From positions 1 through 9,401 of the forward strand of contig CACZOT010000240.1 in NCBI GenBank assembly GCA_902782795.1: 9,401 nt of DNA, in the 5' to 3' direction. Of this stretch, positions 5,836 through 9,401 are shown piece by piece; the first letter of the stretch is position 1, and each line of letters begins with the position of its first letter. The position numbers were made by a program, and so were the translations under genes. The notes beneath the pieces are model-generated. The model searched no databases. It was not told where the DNA came from and saw only the letters and a list, made by a program, of their open reading frames with translations. Source of the stretch: an uncultured Eubacteriales bacterium (GTDB lineage Bacteria; Bacillota; Clostridia; Christensenellales; Aristaeellaceae).

Positions 5836-7773
5836 TCAATCCATATCGAAGATGCCGCCCTCGAGGGCGCTGCGCGCGGCGAGGATGTAGCGGCTCGTAT
5901 CCAGCGGGTCGACGTTGCGCCGCGCAGCCGTCGCGCCCTTTTCCAGCGGGCACTCCCGGTAGCCGTGCAGCCGGGCGCTCATGCTGCCGCGTCCGCCCGT
6001 CACCTGGGCCAGCTTCATGGGATACTCCATGCTCTCGGCCACGGGCACCATCGCCACGACCGCGGCGCTGTCGTCCGCCGTGCGCACCTCAGAAACCTCG
6101 CCGCGCATGGCGGTGACGTCCGTCATGACGCGCCCGACGCATTCCTGCGGAACGCGCAGCCGCAGCTCGAGCACAGGTTCGAGCAGGGTCGAGCCGCCGC
6201 GCGCCAAACCGTCCTGGATGGCCCATGGCGTGGCGACGATGAAATCCAGCGGGTGGGTGTGAAACTGGTGGTGGCTGCCGCCCACGAGCGTGATATCCAC
6301 GTCCGTGACTTCCCAGCCCAACCGCCCCTGATGCAGCGCCAGAGGCAGGGCCTGCTCGACCTGGTGCTGGTATCTGGGGGCGATATCCTGCCCGGAGACC
6401 TCCGAACGGAATTGCACCCCGCTGCCGCGCGGCCCGGGCTTGATGAGAAAGCGCAGGATGGCCCAGCAGGGTTTGGGCATGGTGTAGGCCGCGAAGCCCT
6501 CCGCCTCGCGGGCGATGGTCTCGCGGTAGATGACCGTGGGCTTTTCAAAACGAGCGCCAAGGCCAAAGCGCGTCCGGAGCGCCTCCTCGAGGATCTCCAT
6601 CTGGATCGCGCCCATGACTTCGACGTGCAGTTCGCCTGTGGAGCGCACGTGCCGGGCATGCAGGAGCGGGTCCTCGTCCGAGAGCTCCATGCACGCCGCG
6701 GCGAGCGCGGGCATCTCCTCTTCGCGCTCGGGCAGGACGCGCACCGTCATGACAGGCGTCTTCAGCGCGCCGAGGCGCACCTTGCGGGGCAGGGAGGCCT
6801 CGCTGCCGATCACCTGGCCGATGCGCATCTGCCCGACGCCGTATACGATGCCGATCTCGCCCGCGGAAAGGCTGCCCGCGTCGGCAAGGTCCGCGCCGCG
6901 AATCTGCGTGATCTTCGATTGCACCATCGTCCGCTCCTGGGTGAGCGGGTCGATCCGGCCGGGCAGGGAGATGGCCGCGCGCGTTTCCAATCGGCCGCCG
7001 TACAGGCGCATCCAAACGCCCTTGCCGAGCGTCTTGTCACGCGTCACGGCGAAGGCCACGCCGCAGAGATCCCCTCCGTCGCGCGGGGCGGGGAGCCATT
7101 CCAGCACGGCGTCGAGGAGCGGCTCAATGCCCTCTCCGCGCAGCGCCGAGCCCGCGAGGATGGGGAAGACCTTGCCCTGCGCCGTGAGCGCGGGCAGGAG
7201 CGTGCGCACCTCGCTCTCAGGGATGGTTTCCCCGGCGAGATAGCGCTCCATGAGGCCGTCGTCCGCGTCGGCCACGGCCTCGAGGAGGGAGTCCGCGTCT
7301 CCCACGAGCGCAGCGCCAGGCGCGAGGCGCGAGCGGATCTCTCCCGCGGCTCGCCGCGCGTCCGCGCCTTCCCGGTCGGTTTTGTTGACGAAAAAGAGGA
7401 TTGGCAGGCCCTGTTCGCGCAGAGCCTCGAAGAGCAGCTCCGTCTGGGGCTGTACGCCCTCGACCGCGCTGACCACAATCACGGCGCCGTCAATCGCCCA
7501 GAGCGAGCGCTCGATCTCCGCGGAGAAATCCGCGTGGCCGGGGGTGTCGATGAGGTTGATGTCCGCGCCCTTCCAGCGCAGGCGCACGCACGTGGCCCGC
7601 ACGGAGATGCCTCGACGCTGCTCGACAGGCAGGTTATCCGTATGGGCCGTGCCGCTGTCCACGCTGCCCGCACGGCGGATGGCCCCCGCGCGCAGGAGCA
7701 GCTGCTCGGAGAGGGTGGTCTTGCCGGCGTCCACATGGGCGAGTATTCCGATGTTGCGAAGATTTCCCACCAT
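5836..7773 (-). CDS. Tet(M)-like ribosomal-protection GTPase (EF-G family), divergent chromosomal type
   Basis: This 645-residue translational GTPase matches the length of Tet(M)/Tet(O) (about 640), not EF-G (about 700). The G motifs are intact: AHVDAGKTT (12-20), RRGIS (53-57), DTPGH (76-80), NKTD (130-133) and GSA (208-210). The N-terminal segment GSVDSGTAHTDN is of ribosomal-protection type, and the EF-G domains follow in order to a C-terminal RRNVDPLDTSRY. In Tet(M), domain IV loop III (Ser508-Pro509-Val510) displaces tetracycline; here the aligned segment, residues 501-507, is HHQFHTH, followed by PLDF and ATP. This fits a clostridial chromosomal homologue group whose function is unsettled. 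The ATG follows the PHP gene stop by 5 nt with no clear ribosome site, so translation is probably coupled. It may remodel stalled ribosomes, protect against another ligand or, less likely, confer tetracycline resistance. Confidence 0.88.
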   Translation of the reverse strand: MVGNLRNIGILAHVDAGKTTLSEQLLLRAGAIRRAGSVDSGTAHTDNLPVEQRRGISVRATCVRLRWKGADINLIDTPGHADFSAEIERSLWAIDGAVIVVSAVEGVQPQTELLFEALREQGLPILFFVNKTDREGADARRAAGEIRSRLAPGAALVGDADSLLEAVADADDGLMERYLAGETIPESEVRTLLPALTAQGKVFPILAGSALRGEGIEPLLDAVLEWLPAPRDGGDLCGVAFAVTRDKTLGKGVWMRLYGGRLETRAAISLPGRIDPLTQERTMVQSKITQIRGADLADAGSLSAGEIGIVYGVGQMRIGQVIGSEASLPRKVRLGALKTPVMTVRVLPEREEEMPALAAACMELSDEDPLLHARHVRSTGELHVEVMGAIQMEILEEALRTRFGLGARFEKPTVIYRETIAREAEGFAAYTMPKPCWAILRFLIKPGPRGSGVQFRSEVSGQDIAPRYQHQVEQALPLALHQGRLGWEVTDVDITLVGGSHHQFHTHPLDFIVATPWAIQDGLARGGSTLLEPVLELRLRVPQECVGRVMTDVTAMRGEVSEVRTADDSAAVVAMVPVAESMEYPMKLAQVTGGRGSMSARLHGYRECPLEKGATAARRNVDPLDTSRYILAARSALEGGIFDMD

Positions 7774-7778
7774 AGCCG

Positions 7779-9182
7779 TCAGATCTGCCGCGTGACCGGC
7801 GGGGCGACGAGGCTACTGCCCTTGGTGAGCGGCCCGTCCAGGTGCACGGCGCGCCACTTTTCCTCAAAGGAGCGGACGTCCTCGTCCGGCAGGGGAGCGC
7901 AGTCCAGGCCGAAGAAGCGGCGGCGGAAAGCCTCCGCGCCATCGGCTTGCGCCTCGATGAGGGAGGCGTCCGCGTCACCCATGAGATAGAGCCGCATGGC
8001 GACGCCCTCGCCCTGGCAGAGGCGCGTCAGGCGCGGATAATACTGCTCGAGGAGGAAGCGCGCGTAGGTCACGAGCCGCAGGCTCCCGTAGCAGCGGAAT
8101 TCGTCGCCGTACATCTCCACGGCCACGCTGCGACCGGCGCGCACGGCCTCGATGACGGCGTCATTGCCGTTCTCTTTGGCGAAGCATATGGTGAACAGAT
8201 GCGCGAACGACGCCGAGCCGATCAACCCGTGCACGTCGCTCGAGCCCACCACGGGCATGCGCAGGCCCTCGGCCCGCAGCTCGGACCAAAGGGCTACGGA
8301 GCGGTTGTTCTCGCCCAGGCCCATGCCGCCGAGGAGCTCGTACGCGTCGAAGAGACCGCCCTTCAGGAAGAGGCGCGCCAGGCCCTCCTGCACGTTGTAT
8401 ACGCGCGAACCGCTTGGCCGCCAGAAGGGGTGCGGGAAGACGCAAAGCCCGCCCGCGGCGTGGATGCGCTCCGAGGCCCACATGGCCATGGCGTAGCGCT
8501 CGCGGTATGGCTCGGGGATGTCGGCCGGCACGCGCGTGAGGCAATCCGCCACGCCTCGCTTGTATCCGGCGCGGTCGCGGAAATACTGCTCGGTGACGCT
8601 CTCGCGCCCGCCCACGTGGATGATGTGCACCATGCTGCCGGGCGTGTGCACCTCCTCACCGCGCACGCGGCGGATCCCCGTGCGCACGCCTTCGAAGGCC
8701 TCGTCGATCTCACCGCCGGGGTAGAAGCGGTTGTGGTCCGTCAAGGCGAAGAACTCGTAGCCCTGCTCGCGGAAATGCCCGGCCAGAGCGGCTGGATCGC
8801 GCTTGCCGTCGGAGCGGTAGCTGTGGGAATGGAGATCGCCCTTGAGGGGCCGCAGGGCGTAGAGATCCTCCCGGAGGGAGTAGACGTTGAACTCCTGAAG
8901 GGGCTTGCCGTCCCGCTCGAGGATGATCAGATGCTGCTGTTCGTCCGGGAAGGTCCAGGGGAAGCGCAGCGCACCGCCATGGGCCTCGGTCTCGCAGAAG
9001 CGGTGAGACATGGGCTCGTGGTAGCTCAGCTCGTCCCCGTTGAAGGAGATGACGCGCAGCCGAAAACGCTCGCCCTCCGGCAGGAGGAAGGCGCGCTCGG
9101 CGGGGAGGATGGTCATCTCCGTGGGGACGTCCGCGCGCACCACAGAGGGCCAGATGCGGTAGTTTCTCGGGTCGGGAAGCAT
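7779..9182 (-). CDS. PHP-domain metallohydrolase, CehA/McbA-like
   Basis: This 467-residue protein has an N-terminal beta-rich region (about 1-110) followed by a PHP domain. Its metal motifs are complete: GDLHSHSYRSDG (His118, His120, Asp125), LTDHN (His150), GEEVH (Glu176), FPHPF (His251) and GSSDVHG (Asp316, His318). The PHP fold binds up to three metals and hydrolyses phosphoesters or, in the CehA/McbA group, carbamate esters. A C-terminal region of about 120 residues after the domain has no motif I recognise. There is no signal peptide, so it is probably cytoplasmic. A strong AAAGGAGG (9191-9198 on this strand) sits 8 nt before the ATG, its edge overlapping the stop of the upstream transporter gene. 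The gene is sandwiched in an operon with a transporter and a ribosomal-protection-like GTPase. The substrate is unknown; PHP membership is certain. Confidence 0.87.
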   Translation of the reverse strand: MLPDPRNYRIWPSVVRADVPTEMTILPAERAFLLPEGERFRLRVISFNGDELSYHEPMSHRFCETEAHGGALRFPWTFPDEQQHLIILERDGKPLQEFNVYSLREDLYALRPLKGDLHSHSYRSDGKRDPAALAGHFREQGYEFFALTDHNRFYPGGEIDEAFEGVRTGIRRVRGEEVHTPGSMVHIIHVGGRESVTEQYFRDRAGYKRGVADCLTRVPADIPEPYRERYAMAMWASERIHAAGGLCVFPHPFWRPSGSRVYNVQEGLARLFLKGGLFDAYELLGGMGLGENNRSVALWSELRAEGLRMPVVGSSDVHGLIGSASFAHLFTICFAKENGNDAVIEAVRAGRSVAVEMYGDEFRCYGSLRLVTYARFLLEQYYPRLTRLCQGEGVAMRLYLMGDADASLIEAQADGAEAFRRRFFGLDCAPLPDEDVRSFEEKWRAVHLDGPLTKGSSLVAPPVTRQI

Positions 9183-9190
9183 GAGGAAGA

Positions 9191-9198
9191 CCTCCTTT
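9191..9198 (-). promoter_or_regulatory. Shine-Dalgarno site of the PHP gene overlapping the upstream stop codon
   Basis: Read on the minus strand, AAAGGAGG lies 8 nt before the PHP start at 9182 and shares one base (9198) with the TAA of the transporter gene. This places both genes in one transcript and suggests that ribosomes ending on the transporter can load on the PHP gene. Confidence 0.85.
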
Positions 9199-9401
9199 TA
9201 TCGATGAGAAATCGTCTTTTCCGGAATGAGCTCGCTGATGGCGGCCGCGGCGAGGATGAGCGCCGCGCCGAGCCATCCCGCGCCGGTCATGGGCTCGCGC
9301 AGGAAGAGGGCCGAGCACAGCACCGAGACCACGGGTTCGAGATACCCCAATATGGCGACCGTCTGCACGGGTAGGGAACCCATGCCGCTGAAATACAGGC
9401 A
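9198..9401 (-). CDS. EamA/DMT-family transporter, C-terminal fragment at window edge
   Basis: The frame is open to the right edge, so only the last 67 residues and the stop are visible. They read CLYFSGMGSLPVQTVAILGYLEPVVSV in outline, then REPMTGAGWLGAALILAAAA: the signature end of an EamA module, with the LEPV strand, the G/REP motif and the final W-x-G-A-A-L-I helix. Full proteins have ten membrane helices in two EamA repeats and export or import small metabolites; the substrate cannot be read from this part. It is the first visible gene of the leftward operon and its stop overlaps the ribosome site of the PHP gene. The family call is good despite the truncation. Confidence 0.88.
   Translation of the reverse strand, partial: CLYFSGMGSLPVQTVAILGYLEPVVSVLCSALFLREPMTGAGWLGAALILAAAAISELIPEKTISHR

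Noticed and set aside
2654..5953. Open frame of 1099 codons on the minus strand
   Set aside because: It runs antisense across four well-supported genes, has low-complexity Asp/His/Arg/Gly-rich composition and no domain motif. Long antisense frames are expected in GC-rich DNA with strong third-position bias.
5836..7773. Acquired tetracycline-resistance gene on a mobile element
   Set aside because: There is no mobility gene, leader peptide or change in base composition; the gene sits in a coupled operon and its key loop differs from Tet(M).
5770..7989. Open frame of 739 codons on the plus strand
   Set aside because: It is the mirror of the GTPase gene, rich in Arg, Ala, His and Gly without recognisable motifs, and it begins over the isomerase stop and the terminator.
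7842..9374. Open frame of 510 codons on the plus strand
   Set aside because: It lies antisense to the PHP gene, whose metal motifs are complete; its own translation shows no family pattern.

Overview
The window is GC-rich (roughly 60-65% by eye), tightly packed bacterial DNA. Strong AGGAGG-type ribosome sites, an LplABC/YtcQ-YteP-YtcP-type sugar importer and a Tet(M)-like GTPase homologue point to a Gram-positive Bacillota genome, probably a high-GC clostridial lineage such as Christensenellales or Oscillospirales. That placement is inference from gene content; there is no rRNA or other phylogenetic marker. I see no transposase, integrase, CRISPR array, tRNA or phage gene.

Left block (1-5773, + strand): one apparent operon for taking up and processing an unidentified carbohydrate. 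It holds the C-terminal part of a TolB/PD40 beta-propeller protein (3-773), an extracellular solute-binding protein (849-2486), two CUT1 permease subunits (2591-3505 and 3527-4426), a small VOC-fold metalloprotein (4460-4915) and a xylose-isomerase-like TIM-barrel enzyme (4937-5773). No transport ATPase is present, as is usual for this importer class, which borrows a shared MsmX-type ATPase. A strong GC hairpin lies between the binding-protein gene and the permease genes and probably sets their expression ratio.

Junction (5783-5832): a 15-bp hairpin with an A-tract on one side and a T-tract on the other. It looks like a bidirectional terminator serving the two convergent operons.

Right block (5836-9401, - strand; transcribed from right to left): the C-terminal end of an EamA/DMT-family transporter (9198-9401), a PHP-domain CehA/McbA-like metallohydrolase (7779-9182) and a Tet(M)/EF-G-like ribosomal-protection GTPase (5836-7773). 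The genes are tightly coupled: the ribosome site of the PHP gene touches the EamA stop codon, and the GTPase start lies 5 nt after the PHP stop codon. The GTPase has the whole ribosomal-protection architecture but carries a histidine-rich segment where Tet(M) has its drug-displacing loop, so tetracycline resistance should not be assumed.

The less ordinary points are the uncharacterised VOC plus TIM-barrel pair attached to an orphan sugar importer, the altered functional loop of the Tet(M)-like protein and its operon with a PHP hydrolase, and the binding protein's lack of a lipobox. I found no clear evidence for a wholly new type of system.
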